Translations under genes and position numbers: made by a program
The notes under the pieces: model-generated
Seen by the model: the letters and a program-made list of their open reading frames with translations, nothing else
Database searches by the model: none
What the model was told of the DNA's origin: nothing
Assembly: GCA_947462425.1 (NCBI GenBank)
Contig: CANHPI010000087.1
Location: 1-9,140 of the forward strand
Source: Bacteroidota bacterium
GTDB lineage: Bacteria; Bacteroidota; Bacteroidia; B-17B0; B-17BO
Reading direction: 5' to 3'
Length of the DNA: 9,140 bases
Part shown: positions 1-7,164 of the stretch, piece by piece
How positions within the stretch are numbered: position 1 is the stretch's first letter
Layout: every line of letters starts with the position of its first letter

Positions 1-1796
1 CTAACACTTCTATTCCGCCATCAGGCAATACAATTGATAGTACTTTTTGGGATTTTGGGGAGCCATTATCTACTAACAATACATCTACTCTTACTAGTCC
101 TGTTCATACATATACTAACACCGGAACTTATCTTGTTACCTTAAAAGCTATTACCAATGCTGGCTGTGAACAAACAATAACTAAAACAATAACGGTATAT
201 CCTATTCCTAATGCTGCATTTGCTGTAGGTTTATCTTGCCAAAATGATACAACGGCATTTTTAAATCAAAGCACTAGCACTGCCGGCTATTCAATAACTA
301 CTTTTAATTGGGATTTTGGAGATTTAACAAGTGGTAGCGCAAACAATTCTAATATTACATCTCCAAAACATGTATTTGGTAATCAAACAAATTACTCTGT
401 AAAATTAATTGCCACAAATAACGTAGGTTGTAAAGATTCAATAACCAATACGGTTAATGTTAGAGCTCAAGTTTCAGCTAGTTTTACAAATACTCCGGCA
501 TGTGCAAATACGCCAATTATTTTTCAGGATAATTCGATTGTTCCTCCCCCATCGGCCTCTAACGCAAGGCTATGGAATTTTGGATCATCCACTTCCACTG
601 GATTAAGTGTTTCAAAAACATATACAAGTTCAGGCGTTTATTCTGTATCACTAACAGTTACAGGTAACAATGGTTGTATGTCAAAAATATCAAAAACACT
701 TACGGTATTTCTTCCTCCAATTGCCAGTTTTACAATCCCTAATTTATGTTTTAAAGATACGTTAACTATTTCAAATTTATCGGTTCCGCAAAGTGGGATT
801 ATGTCTTCGTATAACTGGAAACTAAATAATACAACATTTTCATCAGTTCAAAACCCAACACTTACAACTTCGAGTTCTGGTTCTTATTCAGTTGAACTAA
901 CAGCCACGAACTCTTTTGGTTGTAAAGATATAATTACCAAAACGCTGACTGTGTTACCATTACCTATTGTTGATTTTACAACTATTCCAATTTCAAATTA
1001 TTTTATCAATTCTCCTATCACTTTCACGCCATCAATGGCCAACGCAAACTCTTATTTATGGAATATAAGTGGGTCTGCAACTTCAACTGTTCAAAGTCCA
1101 AGTACTAGCTTTATTAATGAAGGAACTTACACCGTTTCATTAATAATAACAGACCAATTTGGATGTAAAAATTCAAATACAAAAACAATTTCAATTAATA
1201 GAAGATATTTGGATATGGCCATCCTAAACGTAAAAACCATTAAGGATAATGATGGCTTTATGACTATTGAAGCAGATGTTGCTAACTATGGTTCTGTTCC
1301 AATTACTTCTTTTGATATGCATTACCAAATAAGCGACGGAGGAAATATTAAAGAAACTTGGACAGGAATGCTAAATCCAAATACGTTTTATGAATACACT
1401 TTTAATTCGAAAATTGCATCACAAATCGCAAACTCAAATAATATTACCTGTATTGAGATTGAAAAAGTAAATGGAATTATAGATGAAAACATTACCAACA
1501 ATAATTTGTGTAATGCTTTAAATTTAGGTGAGATTTCCGTTTCAAACCCTATTCCAAATCCAACTGATGGAGACATAAATTTACCAATCATTCTAAATAA
1601 AGATATTGATGTTACAATTTCTATTTATAATTCTCTTGGACAAATTCAATACGAGGAAACGACACAAAAAGTTGCTACTGGACTAAACTTCATAACACTA
1701 TCTTCATCATTGTATTCGCGAGGTTGTTATATTATAAAGATCCTAATTGATGATAAACTATTTATAAAGAAATTTATTAAAATTGATAATAAATAA
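1..1796 (+). CDS. PKD-repeat secreted/surface protein with type A T9SS sorting domain (5' partial)
   Basis: The frame is open from base 3 to the TAA at 1794-1796, giving 597 residues; the N-terminus, and so any signal peptide, lies outside the window. What is visible is five tandem PKD-type beta-sandwich domains (about 3-1202), with variants of the WDFG core (FWDFGE, NWDFGD, LWNFG). Each has a closing strand of the form GxYxVxLxxTNxxGC. A CARDB-like domain follows (about 1206-1520, including ITNNNLCNAL). The last ~90 residues resemble the type A T9SS C-terminal sorting domain: SNPIPNPTDG, then ISIYNSLGQ, then a basic end (FIKKFIKIDNK). By family knowledge such proteins cross the outer membrane through the T9SS and are anchored or released, often as adhesins or as carriers of an N-terminal catalytic domain. 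No catalytic domain is visible here, so the true activity may lie upstream. The stop overlaps the rdgB start. Family class is confident; function is unknown. Confidence 0.9.
   Translation, partial: NTSIPPSGNTIDSTFWDFGEPLSTNNTSTLTSPVHTYTNTGTYLVTLKAITNAGCEQTITKTITVYPIPNAAFAVGLSCQNDTTAFLNQSTSTAGYSITTFNWDFGDLTSGSANNSNITSPKHVFGNQTNYSVKLIATNNVGCKDSITNTVNVRAQVSASFTNTPACANTPIIFQDNSIVPPPSASNARLWNFGSSTSTGLSVSKTYTSSGVYSVSLTVTGNNGCMSKISKTLTVFLPPIASFTIPNLCFKDTLTISNLSVPQSGIMSSYNWKLNNTTFSSVQNPTLTTSSSGSYSVELTATNSFGCKDIITKTLTVLPLPIVDFTTIPISNYFINSPITFTPSMANANSYLWNISGSATSTVQSPSTSFINEGTYTVSLIITDQFGCKNSNTKTISINRRYLDMAILNVKTIKDNDGFMTIEADVANYGSVPITSFDMHYQISDGGNIKETWTGMLNPNTFYEYTFNSKIASQIANSNNITCIEIEKVNGIIDENITNNNLCNALNLGEISVSNPIPNPTDGDINLPIILNKDIDVTISIYNSLGQIQYEETTQKVATGLNFITLSSSLYSRGCYIIKILIDDKLFIKKFIKIDNK
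3..1202 (+). repeat. Five tandem PKD-type domain repeats (protein-level)
   Basis: Each unit ends in a conserved Gly-Cys followed by a strand such as TKTITV or TKTLTV. The landmark Cys codons are at 165, 429, 675, 921 and 1164, so the repeats are 88, 82, 82 and 81 codons long. The first unit is cut by the window edge. The units are diverged in DNA sequence, so this is an old protein-domain array and not a recent DNA tandem duplication. The array very probably continues upstream. Confidence 0.85.
1533..1793 (+). other. Type A T9SS C-terminal sorting domain (encoded segment)
   Basis: This segment encodes the terminal ~87 residues of the PKD protein. It has the usual three-part pattern: an entry motif with PNPTDG (corresponding to the common NPxxG), a middle strand ISIYNSLGQ followed by a hydrophilic stretch, and a final segment with Gly-Cys-Tyr-Ile-Ile-Lys followed by a Lys-rich end. 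In characterised T9SS proteins this domain targets the cargo to the outer-membrane translocon and is removed by a sortase. The boundaries are approximate. Confidence 0.8.
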
Positions 1797-2404
1797 TGCA
1801 ACTCATATTTGCAACACATAACAAAAACAAACTAAAAGAGGTTAAAAGTCTTATGCCTAATACAATTTCTTTATTAAGTCTTGATGACATTAATTTAATA
1901 AATGAAATTGAGGAAACCTCAACAACTATAGAAGGTAATGCATTATTAAAAGCACAAACTATATACAAACAAACCGGAATTAGTTGTTTTGCCGATGATA
2001 CTGGTTTATTGGTAGATGCTTTGAATGGAGCGCCTGGTGTTTATTCGGCAAGGTATGCTGGAGAACAAAAAAATGATGAGGATAACATGCGAAAATTATT
2101 ACTCGATTTATTAGATAAAGAAACAAGAAATGCCCATTTTAAGTCTGTAATGGCTCTTATTATTGATGGAAAAGAATATTTATTTGAAGGTATTATCAAC
2201 GGAAAAATAATTTCAGAAAAAATAGGAACTAATGGTTTTGGTTATGACCCCATTTTTGTACCGAATGGTTATACTGAAACATTTGCTCAACTTAATTCTG
2301 AAACAAAAAATGCTATTTCACATAGGGGCATTGCACTAAATAAGTTAATTAATTTCATCAATGCTTCAGTAGTCATTTCAAATACTAATTCGAAAGAGGA
2401 TTGA
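1796..2404 (+). CDS. rdgB: RdgB/HAM1-family XTP/dITP diphosphatase
   Basis: This 202-aa protein has the normal length for cytosolic non-canonical purine NTP pyrophosphatases. These hydrolyse dITP, ITP and XTP to the monophosphate and PPi, keeping deaminated purines out of DNA and RNA. Visible motifs are the N-terminal nucleotide-binding segment ATHNKNKLKE (residues 6-15), the acidic EIEETSTTIEGNALLKA (37-53), the catalytic/metal segment FADDTGLLVDALNGAPGVYS (65-84, with Asp67-Asp68), SARYAGE (84-90), FGYDPIF (148-154) and SHRG (175-178). All key residues appear intact. The ATG shares its A with the last base of the upstream TAA (TAATG), and no Shine-Dalgarno sequence is evident. Translation may therefore be coupled to the PKD protein gene, although an internal promoter cannot be excluded. 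The C-terminal tail after residue 190 is variable and polar. Assignment is firm. Confidence 0.96.
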   Translation: MQLIFATHNKNKLKEVKSLMPNTISLLSLDDINLINEIEETSTTIEGNALLKAQTIYKQTGISCFADDTGLLVDALNGAPGVYSARYAGEQKNDEDNMRKLLLDLLDKETRNAHFKSVMALIIDGKEYLFEGIINGKIISEKIGTNGFGYDPIFVPNGYTETFAQLNSETKNAISHRGIALNKLINFINASVVISNTNSKED

Positions 2405-2546
2405 GGCCCTTATCAAAATTTAATCACCATATTTTATAGATTAACAAACACTTAAAATAACTAGTGTCTTCAATCATAAATGAAATGTTAACTAAAATTT
2501 ATCCAATTTTTATCAGGAATTTCAGTTGATGACTTTTTTTATTCTT
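2405..2546. other. Convergent intergenic region between rdgB and the purF-like gene
   Basis: This AT-rich gap lies between two converging genes, so a bidirectional transcription end would be expected. I see only a weak possible stem, ACACT (2448-2452) with AGTGT (2463-2467) around a 10-nt loop, with no adjacent T-tract. I cannot support a defined intrinsic terminator or any gene here. Confidence 0.5.
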
Positions 2547-4448
2547 TTAATAAGCCCTTTCGTTTATACCTTCCATAAAATTTACAAAAGCTTTGTTAGC
2601 CACCTTGTTTCCGCCTGGTGTTGGATAATTACCTGTAAAATACCAATCACCAAGGTTATCAGGACAAGATTGATGCAGACCTTCAATAGTTTGATAAATG
2701 ATTTGCAGTTCAGCATTTAAACCTTTTGGTTTTAATAAATCACCAATTTTTTGCGATATTTCTTCATTGGTAAAAGTTCTATAAATTTCTTGAACTACAT
2801 TTATTTGTTCTTCTTTTGGTTTTAATAACTCAGCTTTTGCCTTATCATATAAATTAATTAAAACAGATTCTTTTGCTGTTTCTTTAATTAAAGAAATGGC
2901 GGCATCAAAAGCAATAAATTTGCTAAGAATTGCCATATCTATCCCATAACAATCCGGATAACGAATTTGTGGAGCCGAGGAAATAATGATTATTTTTTTA
3001 GGATGTAATCTATCTAATATTCTTAAAATACTTTGTTTTAAAGTTGTACCTCTTACAATACTGTCATCTAAAACCACTAATGTATCAACATCTTTTTTTA
3101 CAGTTTCATAAGTAATATCGTAAACTAAATTCACTAAATTATCTCTGCTTTCATCATCCGTAATAAAAGTACGTTGCTTGGCATCTTTTAAAATTACTTT
3201 GTGAATACGTGGATGTCTCGCTAAAATTTTACCTAATGTTGACTCTGTGATGTTAGTTCCTAATTTTAAAATATCTGTTGCTTTTTGTTTATTTATATAT
3301 TCGTCAATACCTTCTACCAAACCACCAAATGCAACTTCAGCAGTATTTGGTATATAGCTAAACACTGTATTTTCTAAATCATAATCAATTGCTTTTAATA
3401 CATTGGGAACTAAGTAACGGCCTAATTGCTGACGCTCTTTATAAATATCAGCATCATTACCCCTACTAAAATAAATACGTTCAAAAGAACATGCTTTTCT
3501 TTCTAAAGGTTCTATAATTTCTTTTTCTGTAAAAGTGCCATCTTTTTTAATAATTGCAGCATAACCGGGCTTTAATTCACGAACTTCTTTAATATCCACA
3601 TTAAATACAGTTTGAATAACAGGTCTTTCACTTGCCACCACTAACACTTCATCATCTTTATATAAATATGCCGGACGAATTCCGTTTGGATCGCGCAATA
3701 CAAAAGCATCACCATGCCCCATCATACCAGCCATTACATAACCACCATCCCAACGCTTACTACTTTCTATTAAAATTGATGCTACATCAATGTTTTTTTG
3801 TATCTCTTTAGAAATATCAAAATTTGTAAGCCCTTTTTCCTTAAATTGTTTAAATAATCGATCATTTTCTTTATCTAAAAAATGACCAATTTTTTCCATA
3901 ACTGTAACTGTATCAGCCTTTACAGTTGGGTGCTGACCTAATTCAACCAAATGCTCTAGTAATTCATCAACATTGGTTAAATTAAAGTTACCTGCCACCA
4001 GAAGGTTACGAGCTAACCAATTATTTTGTCGCCTAAACGGATGGCAACTTTGAATATTATTTCCACCATAGGTTCCGTAACGTAAATGTCCTAAAATTAA
4101 TTCCCCCATAAAAGGAATATTTTTTTTCTGCCATTCAATATCGTTATATGATTCAGGATTTTTTTGTTTTGCATTGATATACAAATCATTTATTTGCGAA
4201 AAAATATCCTGCGTTGCTTTTGGTTCAATTGATCGTAACCTGTCAATATAAGGTGTACCAGTTTCAACATCTAGTTTTACGGTAGCTACACCAGCCCCAT
4301 CTTGTCCGCGGTTTATCATTTTATCCATGAGTTGATACATTTTGTGCAAACCGTATCTGCTACTCCCGTATTTCTCTTGGTAAAAACTTAAAGGCTTTAA
4401 TAAACGTATTAAAGCAACCCCGCATTCATGTTGTATTTTATCACTCAT
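2547..4448 (-). CDS. purF: PurF-family amidophosphoribosyltransferase, long Bacteroidota form
   Basis: By family, this cytosolic enzyme makes 5-phosphoribosylamine from PRPP and glutamine, the first committed step of purine synthesis. The ATG at 4448 gives 633 aa and puts the nucleophile Cys9 after an eight-residue propeptide (HECGV), like B. subtilis PurF. The frame extends to a TTG at 4463, but that start is less likely. The N-terminal glutaminase domain shows RGQDGAG (47-53), GHLRYGT with Arg123, and DPNGIRP (253-259). The phosphoribosyltransferase domain shows CSFERIYFSRG (from 320), KQRTFI (424-429), the PRPP loop VVLDDSIVRGTT (458-469) and RYPDCYGIDM (496-505). Two things are odd. The usual HNGN oxyanion segment reads GNFN (153-156), and the protein is about 130-160 residues longer than typical PurF, with extra sequence near 60-115 and 520-600 before a terminal FTGNYPTP. 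It may be a paralogue with an altered role, so the gene symbol denotes the family only. Confidence 0.85.
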   Translation of the reverse strand: MSDKIQHECGVALIRLLKPLSFYQEKYGSSRYGLHKMYQLMDKMINRGQDGAGVATVKLDVETGTPYIDRLRSIEPKATQDIFSQINDLYINAKQKNPESYNDIEWQKKNIPFMGELILGHLRYGTYGGNNIQSCHPFRRQNNWLARNLLVAGNFNLTNVDELLEHLVELGQHPTVKADTVTVMEKIGHFLDKENDRLFKQFKEKGLTNFDISKEIQKNIDVASILIESSKRWDGGYVMAGMMGHGDAFVLRDPNGIRPAYLYKDDEVLVVASERPVIQTVFNVDIKEVRELKPGYAAIIKKDGTFTEKEIIEPLERKACSFERIYFSRGNDADIYKERQQLGRYLVPNVLKAIDYDLENTVFSYIPNTAEVAFGGLVEGIDEYINKQKATDILKLGTNITESTLGKILARHPRIHKVILKDAKQRTFITDDESRDNLVNLVYDITYETVKKDVDTLVVLDDSIVRGTTLKQSILRILDRLHPKKIIIISSAPQIRYPDCYGIDMAILSKFIAFDAAISLIKETAKESVLINLYDKAKAELLKPKEEQINVVQEIYRTFTNEEISQKIGDLLKPKGLNAELQIIYQTIEGLHQSCPDNLGDWYFTGNYPTPGGNKVANKAFVNFMEGINERAY

Positions 4449-4460
4449 AATTTCTGATTG

Positions 4461-4468
4461 CAAATTTA
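4461..4468 (-). promoter_or_regulatory. Candidate -7 element (TAnnTTTG) for the purF-like gene
   Basis: Read on the minus strand this is TAAATTTG, matching all six fixed positions of the Bacteroidota -7 consensus. It would start transcription only about 6-10 nt before the ATG at 4448. No TTTG lies 17-23 nt upstream, which weakens the call. If it is real, the alternative TTG start at 4463 falls inside the promoter and cannot be used. Confidence 0.3.
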
Positions 4469-4548
4469 CAATTTACTTGGATTTTATATGTATTAGTTTT
4501 TAACTATTAAATTTTAGAATTTATTTTTTTATAACAGAATGTCAAATA

Positions 4549-4588
4549 TTTGTTTTTTGCTATTTATAACTTAATTTTTGTATATTTA
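4549..4588 (+). promoter_or_regulatory. Candidate promoter(s) for the CotH-PorP unit
   Basis: Two overlapping candidates fit the Bacteroidota -33 TTTG / -7 TAnnTTTG pattern imperfectly. In one, TTTG at 4549-4552 is followed after 19 nt by TAATTTTTG at 4572-4580, which has one extra base in the spacer. In the other, TTTG at 4556-4559 is followed after 21 nt by TATATTTA at 4581-4588, whose final G is changed. Either would give a leader of roughly 20-30 nt before the ATG at 4611. The region is very AT-rich, so chance matches are likely. Confidence 0.35.
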
Positions 4589-4610
4589 AAGTTGTTAAAT
4601 CAAAGACCTT

Positions 4611-7133
4611 ATGTATAGAAAAATACTAACCATAGTAACGTTATCGTTTTTAGTGAGCTATGTAAATGCTCAAGTTAAAATAAACGAATATTCTGCATCT
4701 AATTCAGGTGCAACAATACTTGATAATACAGGTGATAATTCGGATTGGGTAGAATTGTATAATGCGGGTTCAAGTGTTATTAATATAGGTGGATGGAACT
4801 TAAGTGATAAAACTACTAATATTAGTAAATACACTATACCTTCTGGTATTAGCATTTCTCCGAATAGTTTTTTAAGAATTTGGTGCAGTGGAAAAGGCTC
4901 ACCGGCTAATGCAACTGGACATATTCATACAAATTTTAAATTAACACAATGTAATGGTGATTGGATTATATTATCAAATGGTGGAGTTTTAATCGATTCT
5001 CTTCAAATGAGACGAACTCAGGCAACACATTCAATGGGAAGAAAACCTGACGGAGCGGCAACTTGGAATATATTTACATCACCAACACCAAATGCAAGTA
5101 ATTCTAGTACAGGCTTTATTGCTTATGCTCCAAAACCCGTGATGAATGTTCCTGCAGGGTTTTATTCGGGCACTAAAATTGTTTCTTTAAGTGCTACCCC
5201 TTCAAATAGTTTAACTATTTACTACACAACAGATGGTTCTGAACCAACTACGGGTTCTACAGCATATATAACTACTCCTATTACCACAGCTAGCACAACG
5301 GTTATTAGAGCATATGCTGTAAGCAGCAATCCTTCTGTTTTACCTAGTTTTATGGAAACAAACACTTATTTTATTAATGAAACAATTGATTCGCATTATG
5401 GTGTTGTTTCTGTTTCTGGTGGTACTCCATTAAATCAACTTTTTGGAGGTACACAAAATAACCCACTAACTCATTTAGAATATTTTGAAAATAAATTACT
5501 CAAAACTGAAGGATATGGCAAAGCGGATAAGCATGGTAATGATTCTTGGGCTTATCAACAAAGAGGAATTGATGTTGAAACATATGATGAATATGGTTAC
5601 AATAACGCATATAAACACCAGTTTTTTACTGACCCTAATATGAATGATGTTAGTCCTCGTAAAGAGTTTCAGCATGTTATTTTAAAAGCTGCCGCTTCAG
5701 ATAATTATTCTTCTTCAAATAATTCCGGCAAGCCATCTTGCCACATGCGTGATGCATTTGTTCAGTCATATCAATTTAAGAATGGACTAGAATTAGACGG
5801 AAGAAGAAATAAACATGTTATTGTTTTTAAGAACGGCGCTTATTGGGGCTTGTATGAGTTACGAGAAGCTTTTGAAGGAGATTATACTGATTATTATTAC
5901 AATCAACCCAGTGACAGTATAGATAATTTAGCGTTTTGGGGCGGTTTGCAAATAAGAAATGGAAGCGATACAGGTTGGGTAAATTTATACAATTTCATTA
6001 TGTCAAACTCCATGACAAATGTTGCTAACTATGCTTATGTACAAAGTAAATTAAATTTCAAAAGTTTAGTAGATTATATGGTTTATAACTCATATGTTGT
6101 AAATTCCGATTTTATAAATTGGAACTCAGCTTGGTGGAGAGGAAGGGCAACGCAAGGTGATAAAAAGAAATGGCGCTATTGGAGTTGGGATATGGATAAT
6201 GTATATGATTTAGGCGAAAATTTTTCAGGTTTGCCCACTACAGATATGACATCCGATCCTTGTTCATATACTAATGTTTTTCAAAATGCTGGACCAAATC
6301 AAGGGCATCCTGATATTTTAGAAAGACTTTTAACTAATCCAAGCTTTAAGGCATTTTATATAAATCGTTATGCCGATTTAATTAATACGGCTTTTAAGTG
6401 TTCCAGTATTTTAGCACACTTTAACTACTTTAAAACTATTTTAACTCCCGAAATGCCTCGTCAAATTGCTAAATGGGGAGGTACAATGGTTGAGTGGAAG
6501 AAAAACATGGATACTTTAGAAGCTAAAATAAACAGACGCTGTACCTACATAGAATCGGCAATTGTTAATTGTTATGCTGTATCGGGTCCTTATGATATTA
6601 CAGTAGATGTGCAGCCTGCAGGAGCAGGGACAGTAAAATTAAACTCGCTTAACTTGAATAATTATGTGTGGACTGGTAAGTATTTTGGTGGCGTTAACAT
6701 GAGCTTTGAACAAACTGTTTCTGACACTTCATTATACGAATTTGATTATTGGGAATTTAAAAATCATGTGCCTTCACCTAATATAACTAACGATAGTGTT
6801 TCTATACAACTTGCAACAAATGATAATATAATTGCCCACTACCGCGAAAAAGCGCAAGACGTAGTTTTTCCAACTGCTTTTACTCCAAATGGAGATGGAC
6901 GAAATGATGTTTTTTTGCCACTTGGAATTAGATACGTAAAAAAAATGACAATAGAAATTTGGAACCGTTGGGGACAATTAGTTTTTAGTTCCACTGATCC
7001 AACAAAAGGCTGGGACGGAAACTATCAAGGCACTTCTGTGCAAACAGGAGTATATGCCTATGTTGTTAATTACCAAACTACTTCTGATCAAGAAGAAAAA
7101 GTAATAAAAGGTAATGTAACGTTAATTAGATAA
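4611..7133 (+). CDS. CotH-kinase-family secreted protein with type B T9SS sorting domain
   Basis: This 840-aa protein starts with a signal peptide, probably cleaved after VNA (residue 20). A lamin-tail-like domain follows (about 22-165: INEYSASNSG, DWVELYNAG, INIGGWNLSD). Next comes a chitobiase/hexosaminidase C-terminal-like beta domain (about 172-258: IYYTTDGSEPT). The CotH domain (about 262-650) has GLYELREAFEGDY, NSDFINWN with Asp500 and Asn505, and KWRYWSWDMD with Asp527 and Asp529. These match the family's catalytic and metal-binding acidic positions, so the kinase fold looks intact. A beta-repeat (about 658-745: GTVKLNSL, YEFDYWEF) precedes the gliding-motility-type (type B) sorting domain (751-840: FTPNGDGRNDVF, IEIWNRWGQLVF, GWDGNYQG, TGVYAY). 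CotH of Bacillus spores phosphorylates coat proteins; the substrate here is unknown. Export through the T9SS is inferred from both ends of the protein. The PorP/SprF gene 31 bp downstream is its likely partner. No truncation is seen. Confidence 0.92.
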   Translation: MYRKILTIVTLSFLVSYVNAQVKINEYSASNSGATILDNTGDNSDWVELYNAGSSVINIGGWNLSDKTTNISKYTIPSGISISPNSFLRIWCSGKGSPANATGHIHTNFKLTQCNGDWIILSNGGVLIDSLQMRRTQATHSMGRKPDGAATWNIFTSPTPNASNSSTGFIAYAPKPVMNVPAGFYSGTKIVSLSATPSNSLTIYYTTDGSEPTTGSTAYITTPITTASTTVIRAYAVSSNPSVLPSFMETNTYFINETIDSHYGVVSVSGGTPLNQLFGGTQNNPLTHLEYFENKLLKTEGYGKADKHGNDSWAYQQRGIDVETYDEYGYNNAYKHQFFTDPNMNDVSPRKEFQHVILKAAASDNYSSSNNSGKPSCHMRDAFVQSYQFKNGLELDGRRNKHVIVFKNGAYWGLYELREAFEGDYTDYYYNQPSDSIDNLAFWGGLQIRNGSDTGWVNLYNFIMSNSMTNVANYAYVQSKLNFKSLVDYMVYNSYVVNSDFINWNSAWWRGRATQGDKKKWRYWSWDMDNVYDLGENFSGLPTTDMTSDPCSYTNVFQNAGPNQGHPDILERLLTNPSFKAFYINRYADLINTAFKCSSILAHFNYFKTILTPEMPRQIAKWGGTMVEWKKNMDTLEAKINRRCTYIESAIVNCYAVSGPYDITVDVQPAGAGTVKLNSLNLNNYVWTGKYFGGVNMSFEQTVSDTSLYEFDYWEFKNHVPSPNITNDSVSIQLATNDNIIAHYREKAQDVVFPTAFTPNGDGRNDVFLPLGIRYVKKMTIEIWNRWGQLVFSSTDPTKGWDGNYQGTSVQTGVYAYVVNYQTTSDQEEKVIKGNVTLIR
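6861..7130 (+). other. Type B (gliding-motility-associated) T9SS sorting domain (encoded segment)
   Basis: The last 90 residues of the CotH protein carry the hallmarks of this domain in order: FPTAFTPNGDGRNDVF, IEIWNRWGQLVF, GWDGNYQG, QTGVYAYVV and a final KGNVTLIR. Type B domains differ from the type A domain of the PKD protein in this window. In Flavobacterium johnsoniae a type B cargo, SprB, depends on a PorP/SprF-family protein for export. Confidence 0.9.
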
Positions 7134-7164
7134 AGAAACCTCATTCAAAAATACAAATTATATA

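Noticed and set aside
678..1796. ATG at 678 as the true start of the PKD protein
   Set aside because: The same frame is open back to base 3 and encodes clear PKD domains upstream, so the ATG is an internal Met codon following the third repeat's Gly-Cys.
1388..1968. Two short minus-strand open frames (1388-1591 and 1777-1968)
   Set aside because: They lie antisense to the well-supported PKD and rdgB genes and encode nothing recognisable; the open length is explained by AT-rich coding DNA opposite.
2448..2467. Possible terminator hairpin ACACT/AGTGT after rdgB
   Set aside because: Only five pairs, a 10-nt loop and no T-tract; too weak to call.
2526..2720. Short plus-strand open frame overlapping the 3' end of the purF-like gene
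   Set aside because: Most of it is antisense to conserved PurF coding sequence, and the apparent hydrophobic start comes from a T-rich stretch.
4670..4855. Minus-strand frame opposite the CotH protein N-terminus
   Set aside because: Antisense to the lamin-tail-like domain, with no family resemblance.
6774..6977. Minus-strand frame opposite the CotH protein C-terminus
   Set aside because: Antisense to the type B sorting domain, with no independent support.
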